From Methanobacteriaceae archaeon (GTDB lineage: Archaea > Methanobacteriota > Methanobacteria > Methanobacteriales > Methanobacteriaceae), in assembly GCA_017883605.1 (NCBI GenBank), contig JADGNH010000014.1, positions 1 to 21,536 of the forward strand: a stretch of 21,536 bases of DNA, given 5' to 3'. The notes under the pieces were generated by a model, which saw only the letters and a list, made by a program, of their open reading frames with translations, had not been told where the DNA came from and ran no database searches. Of the stretch, positions 7,341 through 14,492 are shown one piece after another (within the stretch, counting starts at the first letter, position 1; each line of letters opens with the position of its first letter). Made by a program: the position numbers and the translations under genes.

Positions 7341-7738
7341 TTAAATCACCTTAAAGTATTGCTTGTTATAAAAGGATTTTTTTTATCAAACGGGTTAACA
7401 CTTATATTTATAATAAAAATGTTGAATAAAGTATTATATAAATATGGTGGATGTGGTAGGGAGCCTAGTTAAGCCTAAAAAAAATAACTCAAATAAGATT
7501 ATTTCTTAATCTAAATATTTTATCAAATGCCAAAATAAGTTCCAATAAGTTGATTAGGTTCTAAGATGGGGTTTATGTATCAAAAACGACATTATTGAAT
7601 TTAAAAAAAAAATTGATTTTTATAGACAATGGTGCAGATTATGTCCCATTTGGTTTGGTAAAAAATAATAAAAAAAAAATAATTGATGTAAAATTAATAG
7701 AAATTCTTTAAGACATCACAGATGTTCTAGTAATATAT
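7341..7738. other. 398-base intergenic region without a convincing gene
   Basis: It holds the promoter region of the TctA-like gene (TATA-like strings on the minus strand near 7366-7373 and 7432-7443) and the 3' flank of ef1b. In the latter a small hairpin (ACATC-ACA-GATGT, about 7713-7725) and an A9 run at 7671-7679 (T9 on the minus strand) could end the ef1b transcript. A plus-strand frame at 7565-7711 stays open for 48 codons and looks protein-like, but has no good start; see findings. No RNA gene is recognised. Confidence 0.5.
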
Positions 7739-8008
7739 TTACATCAGTCTTCTTACATCTATCACTTCGATGCTGCTTATGTCTTCGAGTTTGGAGAGAT
7801 TTTCCTCCACCTTCTCGGTTCCCCCTTCAGCATCATCTACAATCACCATTACATTGAGAGCTACCAGGCCGAATGCAATGGGTTCCTCTTCAATTTTATG
7901 AAGTTCCGTGCCCTGAGGGATTGATTTTTCCACATTCTCTTTGATCTTGGCCAAATCAATATCAGGACTCTCGGGCATTATTTTTATTGTTGCTAAAACT
8001 TCTCCCAT
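7739..8008 (-). CDS. ef1b: Translation elongation factor aEF-1beta
   Basis: 89 residues, normal length for archaeal EF-1beta, the guanine nucleotide exchange factor that reloads EF-1alpha with GTP. The family pattern is clear: MGEVLATIKIMPESPDIDL at the start, the central EEEPIAFGLVALNVMVIVDD, and the end EDISSIEVIDVRRLM. GGAGGT lies seven bases before the ATG. It is the last gene of a minus-strand cluster after pth2, mfnE and a zinc-ribbon gene; the 104-base gap to the zinc-ribbon gene leaves room for an internal promoter. Confidence 0.95.
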   Translation of the reverse strand: MGEVLATIKIMPESPDIDLAKIKENVEKSIPQGTELHKIEEEPIAFGLVALNVMVIVDDAEGGTEKVEENLSKLEDISSIEVIDVRRLM

Positions 8009-8112
8009 CTTCTTACCTCCAAAAAATCTTAAATTTGATTAAAAAATATGTTCAAATTAACATCAAATAGAACAAGTATTTAATTCAAAACAGTATATGA
8101 ACATTACAAGAA

Positions 8113-8274
8113 CTATGGTCCTTTAAACCCGCACTCACATACATATATATGGCCGAAAGTTCTGCATTTCTGGCATCTGTATACTATATTTTCGCATTCT
8201 GGGCATTCAAACTTAACACAGGTTTCTACAGGTGATATTTCCTGTTTACAAGATGTGCATTCTATTTTATCCAT
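8113..8274 (-). CDS. Small double zinc-ribbon protein (HVO_2753-like), upstream partner of ef1b
   Basis: 53 residues with eight cysteines in four pairs: CTSC (6-9), CPEC (24-27), CQKC (34-37) and CECG (46-49), ending GFKGP. Two four-cysteine zinc sites can be built from these. Length, cysteine spacing, the RCQKCR core and the GF-GP tail match the small archaeal zinc-finger family known from Haloferax volcanii HVO_2753, typically encoded next to EF-1beta. GGAGG stands six bases before the ATG. It lies 44 bases after mfnE and 104 bases before ef1b on the same strand. The molecular role is not established to my knowledge; its placement suggests work with nucleic acid or translation. Confidence 0.88.
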   Translation of the reverse strand: MDKIECTSCKQEISPVETCVKFECPECENIVYRCQKCRTFGHIYVCECGFKGP

Positions 8275-8318
8275 TTAAATTCCTCCAATTTAAAATTCTT
8301 CCAATAATGTGCATTTGG

Positions 8319-8963
8319 TTAAATCCCGCCAATAAGTGTACACTCGGCATTTCTACCCTCAATTACAGAAATAACCCTTTCGGGGTGTTTGCCATTTACA
8401 ATATAGCAATCTGATTTGAATTGGAGTAAAAGTTCGCCTAAAATCTCATCAACCGAAGTTTCACCAAAATTTAGTAGTTTTTTTGCACTTATAGATTTAA
8501 TTAATTCCGCACCATCATGAGATGGTTCACGGGTATATATACCATCTACATCTGTTGCTATTAATAGTTTAGCCTTTAGGTGATGTGCTATATAAAGGGA
8601 TAGGGAATCAGAAGTAACTTTCCACGAATGTTCCAGGGGATCTGGCTGGTTCAAAAACTGTGAAGGCAGTAAAATCGGGAGATTTCCATTATTCAAAGCT
8701 TTTTGGGCAAGTTTTAAGGAGTAAAATGCTTCTGCCCCCTTTATCTTGTCCGCCAAAAGTATTCCCAGGATGTCCATGCACAGAATAGCGCTTTTATGTG
8801 TTGCTGTACTTGAAAATTCCATTTCTCTATCGTAATCCCTTAAAAGATTTGCAAGGTTACCTCCCCCACAGATCACCATGACATCCCTCCCCACCAGAGA
8901 TTCACAGAGTTTAACTGCATACTCTCCAAAGAGGCTTCCCCCCACCTTAACTACCCACTCCAA
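8319..8963 (-). CDS. mfnE: Amino acid kinase family protein, methanofuran biosynthesis kinase MfnE
   Basis: 214 residues. MfnE phosphorylates 5-(aminomethyl)-3-furanmethanol phosphate to the diphosphate that is then joined to tyramine in methanofuran synthesis. Amino acid kinase features are visible: WVVKVGGSLF at the N-terminus, VMVICGGGNLANLLRDYD (about 28-45), and the nucleotide-site motif ATDVDGIYTREP (about 136-147). The compact length of about 210 residues matches MfnE rather than the longer aspartate or glutamate kinases. The start is TTG at 8963, preceded by GGTGAT (8972-8967). It sits between pth2 and the zinc-ribbon gene. Another small archaeal kinase of the same fold, such as isopentenyl phosphate kinase, is less likely because of length and the lack of its characteristic His region. 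Confidence 0.8.
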   Translation of the reverse strand: MEWVVKVGGSLFGEYAVKLCESLVGRDVMVICGGGNLANLLRDYDREMEFSSTATHKSAILCMDILGILLADKIKGAEAFYSLKLAQKALNNGNLPILLPSQFLNQPDPLEHSWKVTSDSLSLYIAHHLKAKLLIATDVDGIYTREPSHDGAELIKSISAKKLLNFGETSVDEILGELLLQFKSDCYIVNGKHPERVISVIEGRNAECTLIGGI

Positions 8964-8994
8964 ATCATCACCGCTATTATTTATTAATTTGAAC

Positions 8995-9036
8995 TTATTT
9001 TATTCAAACTTTATTTTATTCAAACTTTATTTTATT
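8995..9036. repeat. 16-bp tandem repeat (about 2.6 copies) between pth2 and mfnE
   Basis: Units TTATTTTATTCAAACT at 8995-9010 and 9011-9026 are identical; a partial third runs to 9036 and enters the pth2 stop codon (TAA, 9037-9035). On the minus strand each copy contains AATAAAATAA, a weak TATA-like string upstream of mfnE. Confidence 0.88.
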
Positions 9037-9376
9037 ATTTAAGTAGTTTAAGGTCATAGGTTATCTTATCAATCTTTTCATCCTCATCAGGACCTATTCC
9101 CAGGCAAGTTATGGTTGATTCAGGTAGTTCGGTGTGACCGGCATCTTTCACCAGGAAATATGAGATATCAGTGGCTTTAACCAGCTCATAAATCTCAAAC
9201 AGCTCCTTTAGATCACTTACCTTGACCACTACTTTTTTTCCTCCCTCCCGCTCCCATTTTCTAATCATGGTCTCATCTGCACGTTTATAAGAGCCTAAAC
9301 TTGCATGACAAGCCTGTGCAGCTATTTTTCCCCTGCTAATCTTAAGGTCTCCCCTCATAATTATTACCTGTTTCAT
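9035..9376 (-). CDS. pth2: Peptidyl-tRNA hydrolase, archaeal/eukaryotic type (Pth2)
   Basis: 113 residues, standard length. Pth2 frees tRNA from stalled peptidyl-tRNA. The family signature is complete: KQVIIMRGDLKISRGKIAAQ (conserved basic and Lys residues), CHASLGSYKRA, VVVKVSDLKEL, and the C-terminal DAGHTELPESTITCLGIGP that forms the active-site rim. AGGTGG precedes the ATG by four bases, and a TATA box at 9407-9414 places transcription near 9385. It is the first gene of the pth2-mfnE-zinc ribbon-ef1b cluster. Confidence 0.96.
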   Translation of the reverse strand: MKQVIIMRGDLKISRGKIAAQACHASLGSYKRADETMIRKWEREGGKKVVVKVSDLKELFEIYELVKATDISYFLVKDAGHTELPESTITCLGIGPDEDEKIDKITYDLKLLK

Positions 9377-9406
9377 GTTTCCACCTGTGAATGAAATGTT
9401 TTGTTA

Positions 9407-9414
9407 TTTATAAA
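9407..9414 (-). promoter_or_regulatory. TATA box of pth2 (head of the pth2-mfnE-zinc ribbon-ef1b cluster)
   Basis: TTTATAAA preceded on the minus strand by CC; it predicts a transcript start near 9385, a leader of about 9 bases that still contains AGGTGG. Confidence 0.5.
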
Positions 9415-9589
9415 GGGTTAATGAAATAATCTTACATTGTAAATCTAGGAGCACTAGTTAATGAACCTAAAATAGAAATAAACCTTTTATAATTCTTTTT
9501 TTGAATAAATCTAATTTTCAAATAAATTCCTTTCTTTAAATAGTTTTGTTTCCTCAAAATAATATTTATAATTAAAATAAATCCTTTCC

Positions 9590-10783
9590 TTAAATAAGTC
9601 TTTCTCCTTTACGTTCCGAATCAACTGAGTAAACTTCCAGGCCCGGTATTATAACTCTCACCACAGGTATCTGAATCTCTGAACGGGTCAGATCAACATA
9701 TAAGACCTTTTTAAAGCCATTTTTACCAATCAGATCTATTGATATTTCTATATCTTCTTTAAAAGATTTTCCTGATTTATCCTTGATTTCAGAAATATCC
9801 ATGATCTCCTCCGACTCTCCAAACCAGTGCTTGTTTATCTTCTTCATACGACGGTAACCTGCTTTCCTCATAAAAACAGCCCTGGTGGTGTCTTCCCTTG
9901 TTCCATGGATCTGGGTTGCTCTACTCTGCGCCACCTCCGTAATAGCTCTTAGTGCAGCAATTTCAGGATCAAGATGAGTTCCAACACCCAATGTCAGTAA
10001 TGCCGGGTCTTTGAGTACAGTATCATCTGCAACCGCTGCGATGGTGGTGATTTCGATGTCAGCAGTTAAATTTACCAGCTTTATATCTACTCCTGCATCA
10101 GCAAATTTAACCATTAAATCCTTGATCAGTGGATTTTCAGTTTCTTCACAGTTTACTTCGGGCTTAGATTCTCTTTTTGCCTCAAAGATGCTCCAGGCAT
10201 CTCTCTCTATAACCTCGGTGATGCCGTGATATACCGCCTCTTCCAGCCTGTTTCCAGACGCCAGTCCATTGGTATTGGACTTGAAGAGCTGGCTGCCCCT
10301 TAATGGTTGGTAGGGATGGTAGACTGCATTGGCAGGTACCAGGTGCTCACTCTCATCATCTGCATCCACCGCCTTAACCCAATCCAATTGGGTTTTCCCG
10401 GCGTCAAAGGGTAGCTGGGGTAGTACCAATTCCTTTGGATCCAGACATTCCTCCATTTCTTCAAAAATTCCTGATTTAAGTTGATTTTCAGTATCAAATT
10501 TCTGCAATTCAGCTGAATATCTCTCAAACGCTTCCATCATGGCAGAAGCTTTTGCCTGACTCTTTGTGGCCCCCTTTCCTGCGTAGATGCTTACAGCACC
10601 TTCGGCAGCGCTGGGCCTTATGGCAGAATAAACCGGTATCCCTAACCGGTCCAGGTGGGTTATCTCAGCTATTCTGGTAACCCCAGCAAGCTTGAGTTTA
10701 ACCTCCACTCTTTTAATGGTCTCTCTGGGAGGTACAGCCCTGTGGGTGCATCCAAAATATTTTACAGGGACTTCTGAAAACAT
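9590..10783 (-). CDS. ycaO: YcaO-family protein, methanogenesis marker 1 / McrA glycine thioamidation type
   Basis: 397 residues from ATG 10783. YcaO enzymes use ATP to activate a peptide amide; the methanogen member makes the thioglycine of the methyl-coenzyme M reductase alpha subunit, usually with TfuA. Visible elements are the N-terminal CTHRAVPPRETI, the ATP-site helix KASAMMEAFERYSAE (about 80-95), GITEVIERDAW (about 185-196) and AITEVAQSRATQI (about 280-292). The length fits the marker 1 family. GTG at 10792 is part of the Shine-Dalgarno GTGAT, so ATG 10783 is preferred. No tfuA gene lies in the window. An azoline-forming YcaO with a different substrate cannot be excluded, but there is no precursor peptide gene nearby. 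Confidence 0.85.
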   Translation of the reverse strand: MFSEVPVKYFGCTHRAVPPRETIKRVEVKLKLAGVTRIAEITHLDRLGIPVYSAIRPSAAEGAVSIYAGKGATKSQAKASAMMEAFERYSAELQKFDTENQLKSGIFEEMEECLDPKELVLPQLPFDAGKTQLDWVKAVDADDESEHLVPANAVYHPYQPLRGSQLFKSNTNGLASGNRLEEAVYHGITEVIERDAWSIFEAKRESKPEVNCEETENPLIKDLMVKFADAGVDIKLVNLTADIEITTIAAVADDTVLKDPALLTLGVGTHLDPEIAALRAITEVAQSRATQIHGTREDTTRAVFMRKAGYRRMKKINKHWFGESEEIMDISEIKDKSGKSFKEDIEISIDLIGKNGFKKVLYVDLTRSEIQIPVVRVIIPGLEVYSVDSERKGERLI

Positions 10784-10842
10784 TGCAATCACTCAAAACC
10801 TTTTATCATTGTCAAGCAGATTCTTTTATTATTAGCACATAC

Positions 10843-10879
10843 AAGATGTAATTTAAGCTCAAGATGTAAATTTAAGCTA
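10843..10879. repeat. 18/19-bp tandem duplication upstream of ycaO
   Basis: AAGATGTAATTTAAGCTC at 10843-10860 is repeated at 10861-10879 with one inserted A and one substitution. It lies about 60 bases upstream of the ycaO start, in the 244-base gap to the M50 gene, which otherwise shows nothing I can name. Confidence 0.75.
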
Positions 10880-11027
10880 CATTTCTTTGTAAATTTTAAG
10901 CAACTTTCTTGATCTATATTTATTTTAGCAACTTTTGAATGTAACTATATGTTTACCTATTAATTTTTACATATTAAATCATTTCTTACCAGCAAATGAG
11001 TTTTACGGTGAAACTTAAAACTAAAAT

Positions 11028-11627
11028 TTAAAGGAAACTGCCAAACATGGAATATATGACCATTAAAAAGGCCACAGATGCTGTAACCATCCATATTAAA
11101 GGATTCCATTTGAATACCTTGGCTCCGTCAAGTATGCTGAACGGTATCAAATTGAAAAGAGCCAGAAAACTGTTCACCAGGAATCCTAATTTGCCCAAAA
11201 CCGCCAGTATTGGAAAGAATGGGAAAAACAGCATGAGCATAAAAAACAATCCAGCCAGGATTATGTTGGTTGCTGGGCCTGCCAGGGATATTTTACCATT
11301 TTGTTCCTTGGATATGTAGTCTCCATGGATATAAACTGCTCCCGGTGCAGCAAAAACGAATCCAAATGCTGCTGTAATCACAGCTAAGATTAGACCCTCT
11401 ACCCATAATCTATATTCAGCCCAAAACCCATATCTCATGGCCACAAATTTATGAGACAATTCATGTAAAACAAAGCCCAAACCAACAGCTACAAAGGTTA
11501 TAGGAATAAAATAGATGAACGCAGGGTTAGATAGATTCCTTCCACTGAATAGGTAAGCAAATATAAGAGCAATGACTGACATGGATATTATTATATCCCT
11601 GATTTCTCTGGATGTGAATTTTACCAT
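11028..11627 (-). CDS. M50 family (site-2-protease-like) integral membrane metalloprotease
   Basis: 199 residues, small but complete in its core. HELSH at 55-59 gives the HExxH zinc site inside a membrane helix, and NLIPFSILDG (159-168) supplies the third ligand Asp167 in the usual NxxPxxxxDG setting. Five or six hydrophobic segments span the chain. No PDZ or CBS domain is attached. Members of this group cut membrane-embedded substrates; the substrate here is unknown. A TATA box centred about 26 bases before the ATG, and the lack of a Shine-Dalgarno, suggest a leaderless transcript. Confidence 0.9.
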   Translation of the reverse strand: MVKFTSREIRDIIISMSVIALIFAYLFSGRNLSNPAFIYFIPITFVAVGLGFVLHELSHKFVAMRYGFWAEYRLWVEGLILAVITAAFGFVFAAPGAVYIHGDYISKEQNGKISLAGPATNIILAGLFFMLMLFFPFFPILAVLGKLGFLVNSFLALFNLIPFSILDGAKVFKWNPLIWMVTASVAFLMVIYSMFGSFL

Positions 11628-11649
11628 ACATTAAAAACCACACTCTTTA

Positions 11650-11657
11650 CATATAAT
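11650..11657 (-). promoter_or_regulatory. TATA box of the M50 protease gene, implying a leaderless mRNA
   Basis: ATTATATG on the minus strand is centred 26 to 27 bases before ATG 11627; transcription would start within a few bases of the start codon. Confidence 0.45.
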
Positions 11658-11757
11658 GGTTTTCATATTTTCTGATAACCCATTTATGTAACCTAATTAA
11701 TAATATAGAAGTAGCAAATAACATAAAATGGTAATTATAATCTGATGTGTGATTCAA

Positions 11758-12210
11758 ATGACCATAAAATGTGAATACTGTAAAATAGCTGATGGATACG
11801 GTGACCTTATCCATGAAACAGATTACTGGATGATATTCCTGGCCCCCAGCCAGAGATATCTGGGAACCTGTGTGGTGGTTCTTAAAAGAAATTGCCGGGA
11901 TCTTTCCGGGTTGGAAAAACGAGAATGGATTGATTTTGGTTTAACCGTGGAACGATTAGAAAATAGTGTGGCTAAATCATTTAATCCCAGCCTCTACAAC
12001 TGGAGCTGTTTCAAAAACTCTGTATTCCGGTATGAAAATCCAAATCCAGAGATTCACTGGCATTTTATACCCCGTTATAAAGATGAAGTTGAGTTCGAAG
12101 GCCTAAAATTTGATGACCCTGATTTTGGCTATATCCCCAAACCAATAGAGCGTATAATTCCAAAGGAAGTCATGGAAAAAATCAAATTGGAGATAAAAAA
12201 GAATTTATAA
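11758..12210 (+). CDS. HIT-like domain protein with an altered histidine triad
   Basis: 150 residues from ATG 11758. It has the HIT-fold layout: CEYCKIA near the N-terminus, a conserved LGTCVVVLKR segment, and the triad region NPEIHWHFIPRYKDE (about 99-113). In Ap4A hydrolase/HIT proteins of this type the triad reads H-x-H-W-H-x-x-P-R-Y; here the first His is Glu, while the catalytic central His and the third His remain. It probably binds or hydrolyses a nucleotide; the activity may be changed. GTG at 11749 belongs to the Shine-Dalgarno GTGAT (11749-11753), so the ATG nine bases on is preferred. Confidence 0.82.
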   Translation: MTIKCEYCKIADGYGDLIHETDYWMIFLAPSQRYLGTCVVVLKRNCRDLSGLEKREWIDFGLTVERLENSVAKSFNPSLYNWSCFKNSVFRYENPNPEIHWHFIPRYKDEVEFEGLKFDDPDFGYIPKPIERIIPKEVMEKIKLEIKKNL

Positions 12211-12232
12211 CCATCAAAAATAACCATCAATA
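12207..12232. repeat. 13-bp tandem duplication over the stop codon of the HIT gene
   Basis: ATAACCATCAAAA (12207-12219) is followed by ATAACCATCAATA (12220-12232); 12 of 13 positions match. The stop codon TAA at 12208-12210 is inside the first unit. Confidence 0.65.
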
Positions 12233-12362
12233 GATTACTATCTGATGGAATTAACAACTGCATTGATGTTATAAAGATACGGGTGGGATTAATTAATTTA
12301 TTTTTCCAAAAAGCTATAAATTGATGGTTATAAAATATTAATAAATTAATTAGAAGGTTCGT

Positions 12363-13355
12363 ATGGAACTTAAGGAAATATTAAACACTATGCATCAGGA
12401 AGATATAGATTCCCTGATTGTCCTAAAACCTGAAAATATAGCCTATTTAACTGGTTTTAAACCTACAACTTCGTCTGTCCTAATACTAAAAGATGAATCC
12501 GTGCTATTCACTCCAAAAATGGAGATTGACGATGCATCAGCTCAATCCGGGATTCAGATTGAGGAACTCAAATCTATGGATGGGATAAAGAAATGTTTAA
12601 AGGGCACCTTAGGGATTGAAGATTCTATGACTGTATCTACCTATAAAAAATTATGCAACGACTTTGAAACAGAAGTAACAGATATTATAGAATCTTCACG
12701 CATTTTAAAATCAGATGACGAAGTTAAAAGTATTAAAAAAGCAATTGAAATTGCTGAAAGTTCTTTACTGAACACTGACATTTCTGGAACCGAAAATAAA
12801 GTTGCAGCAGAATTAGAATATAACATGAGAATTAAAGAGTCCATGAAACCTGCTTTTGAAACCATTGTTGCATCTGGAATTAGATCAAGCCTTCCCCATG
12901 CTACTGTATCCTCTCATAATTTGGAAAAGCCTGTTGTAGTGGATTGGGGGGCGGTCTGGAACAATTACTGCTCTGACACCACCAGAACCATCATAGAAAG
13001 TGAGAAGCATACCGAAATATTTGAAATTGTTTTGGAAGCCCAAAAAAAGGCAATAAAAGTTATAAAACCCGGGATAAAAGCTTCTTATGTGGATAAAGTT
13101 GCAAGAGATATTATAGGAGAGTATGGTTATGCAGATTCATTCATACATTCAACTGGTCATGGACTGGGTCTTGAAGTACATGAAAAACCTTCAATATCAA
13201 AAAATGACCAGAGTAAACTTCAAAAAGGGATGGTTATTACCGTTGAACCCGGTATTTATATTAAAGGTGAATTTGGAGTTAGAATAGAAGATGTTATTCA
13301 TGTTAAGAATAGATCAACTGTTTTAAACAAAATGAAGAAAAAATTGGACTTTTAA
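12363..13355 (+). CDS. M24 family metallopeptidase (Xaa-Pro dipeptidase/aminopeptidase-like)
   Basis: 330 residues. The N-terminal creatinase-like domain (about 1-115, with ENIAYLTGF) is followed by the pita-bread catalytic domain. All five metal ligands are visible: Asp194 in VVVDWGA, Asp205 in SDTTRT, His266 in STGHGLGLEVHE, Glu295 in VEPGIY and Glu309 in VRIEDV. It should remove N-terminal residues before proline or split Xaa-Pro dipeptides in the cytoplasm. It is slightly shorter than most PepQ proteins. AAGGTT precedes the ATG by five bases. It stands alone with its own TATA-like string TTATAAAATA near 12328. Seven T at 13369-13375 follow the stop. Confidence 0.92.
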   Translation: MELKEILNTMHQEDIDSLIVLKPENIAYLTGFKPTTSSVLILKDESVLFTPKMEIDDASAQSGIQIEELKSMDGIKKCLKGTLGIEDSMTVSTYKKLCNDFETEVTDIIESSRILKSDDEVKSIKKAIEIAESSLLNTDISGTENKVAAELEYNMRIKESMKPAFETIVASGIRSSLPHATVSSHNLEKPVVVDWGAVWNNYCSDTTRTIIESEKHTEIFEIVLEAQKKAIKVIKPGIKASYVDKVARDIIGEYGYADSFIHSTGHGLGLEVHEKPSISKNDQSKLQKGMVITVEPGIYIKGEFGVRIEDVIHVKNRSTVLNKMKKKLDF

Positions 13356-13368
13356 ATGTCTTTTGAAA

Positions 13369-13375
13369 TTTTTTT
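13369..13375 (+). terminator. U-run terminator after the M24 peptidase gene
   Basis: Seven consecutive T starting 14 bases after the stop codon, followed by ACTTTTAA; archaeal transcription commonly ends at such runs. Confidence 0.4.
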
Positions 13376-13433
13376 ACTTTTAATAAAGTCAAAGCTAAAA
13401 TAAATTATTATGATTTATACGGCAGCCCACTAA

Positions 13434-13448
13434 ATCATATATATATTA
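13434..13448 (+). promoter_or_regulatory. Probable TATA box of the second GspF-like gene and pilin
   Basis: ATCATATATATATTA would place transcription near 13466, directly before the 27-bp duplication, so both copies would lie in the mRNA leader. Confidence 0.4.
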
Positions 13449-13467
13449 AGAAATAGAATATTATTTA

Positions 13468-13521
13468 GGTAGATCAAATATTTAGGTAGAATATGGTAGA
13501 TCAAATATTTAGGTAGAATAT
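13468..13521 (+). repeat. 27-bp perfect tandem duplication in the leader of the second GspF-like gene
   Basis: Units at 13468-13494 and 13495-13521 are identical. They end two bases before ATG 13524. Each contains TTTAGGTAG, whose AGGT is the only Shine-Dalgarno candidate, so the leader carries the candidate site twice. Confidence 0.92.
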
Positions 13522-13523
13522 AA

Positions 13524-14456
13524 ATGGCAATTATACCTTCAGCACTAAACCCCATATCAAAATCTCTGGACAACATCCTACCAGATAGGTATTTAATCGT
13601 CTTACAAGAGAATCTTGTAAGGGCCGGTATGTATGTCAAAGCTTCAGATCTCATAACCCTGGCTCTTTTAGTTGGTATAATTCTAGGAATAGTAGGAGCA
13701 GTGTCTTTCTCCCTACTCGGCATTAATTTTATTTTAGGTGTATTGCTGGGTTTCTTTGCCCCTTCCATAATAATCTTTGCTTGGCTATTTTTCATGATGG
13801 AACGCAGGGTGGACAGCATCGAACAGAACACACCAGACTTTTTAAGGCAAATATCATCCCTTTTAAGGTCAGGGATAGGTATTGAAACCGCCATGGAAGA
13901 TATCTCCAAACATGGTAAGGGTCCCTTAACCGATGAACTAAAAAGGGCTGTAATCGAAATAAAAATTGGCAGTACCTTTGAAGATGCGTTACTATCCATG
14001 GGAGAGCGTTTAAAATCTAAAAACCTGGACAGAACATTTAGAATGGTATTAGAGGGTAGAAAAGTTGGCGGAAGTTTAGCGGATGTTATTGAAACTGTTG
14101 CAGAGGACTTGAGAGCCATATTAGCCCTAAAACGTGAACGAAAAGCAAATGTAATGATGTCTGTGATGTTTCTAGTTATCTCCGCCATAGTTGCCGCGCC
14201 ATTTGCACTGGGAATGATTATGACCTACTCTTTATTCATAGGGTCTCTGGGTAAGGCAAATCCATTACTTGGAGCTTCTATGACCGCAGCAGGGGGATAT
14301 ATATTAATTCACTCCATAATAGCAGGAATTTTAATTGGCATAGTAATGTATGGTAGTGCCCGGAAAGGAATAAAATACGCCATACTTCTAGCTCCAGTGG
14401 CATTTTTAATATTTTACGTTATAACAAGTTTCGGACCAAGATTATTAGGATTTTAA
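13524..14456 (+). CDS. GspF/TadB-like type IV pilus assembly membrane protein
   Basis: 310 residues with the bare T2SSF architecture. A short cytoplasmic N-terminus precedes two helices (about 42-95). The T2SSF cytoplasmic domain follows (PDFLRQISSLLRSGIGIETAM at about 104-124, and EGRKVGGSLADVIETV at about 178), then helices at about 212-245, 250-275 and 282-305. In Tad-like machines two such proteins, TadB and TadC, form the membrane platform; the other is encoded at 1987-3153. The pilin gene follows after 33 bases, so the pair is probably one operon. The Shine-Dalgarno lies inside the 27-bp duplication. Confidence 0.88.
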   Translation: MAIIPSALNPISKSLDNILPDRYLIVLQENLVRAGMYVKASDLITLALLVGIILGIVGAVSFSLLGINFILGVLLGFFAPSIIIFAWLFFMMERRVDSIEQNTPDFLRQISSLLRSGIGIETAMEDISKHGKGPLTDELKRAVIEIKIGSTFEDALLSMGERLKSKNLDRTFRMVLEGRKVGGSLADVIETVAEDLRAILALKRERKANVMMSVMFLVISAIVAAPFALGMIMTYSLFIGSLGKANPLLGASMTAAGGYILIHSIIAGILIGIVMYGSARKGIKYAILLAPVAFLIFYVITSFGPRLLGF

Positions 14457-14492
14457 TGGTGTTAATATGAGGATTTTAATGGTGTTAACATG
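14447..14492 (+). repeat. 23-bp tandem duplication spanning the gspF-like stop and the pilin start
   Basis: Units at 14447-14469 and 14470-14492 differ at one base (T/C at position 20). Each contains the end codons GGATTTTAA, the Shine-Dalgarno GGTG and an ATG. The second ATG (14490) starts the pilin; the first (14467) opens a nine-codon frame that ends at TGA 14491-14493, overlapping the pilin ATG. Confidence 0.93.

Noticed and set aside
7444..7509. 21-codon ATG frame in the long gap
   Set aside because: The TATA-like string sits only a few bases before the ATG, there is no Shine-Dalgarno, and the peptide matches nothing I know.
8232..8414. 60-codon plus-strand open frame
   Set aside because: It overlaps the zinc-ribbon gene and the end of mfnE on the opposite strand, both of which have strong family signatures.
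13430..14188. 252-codon open frame on the minus strand
   Set aside because: It lies antisense to the T2SSF gene, is rich in Ser, Ile and Lys without any domain, starts in AT-rich leader DNA and crosses the promoter and duplication of the sense gene. It is a shadow frame.
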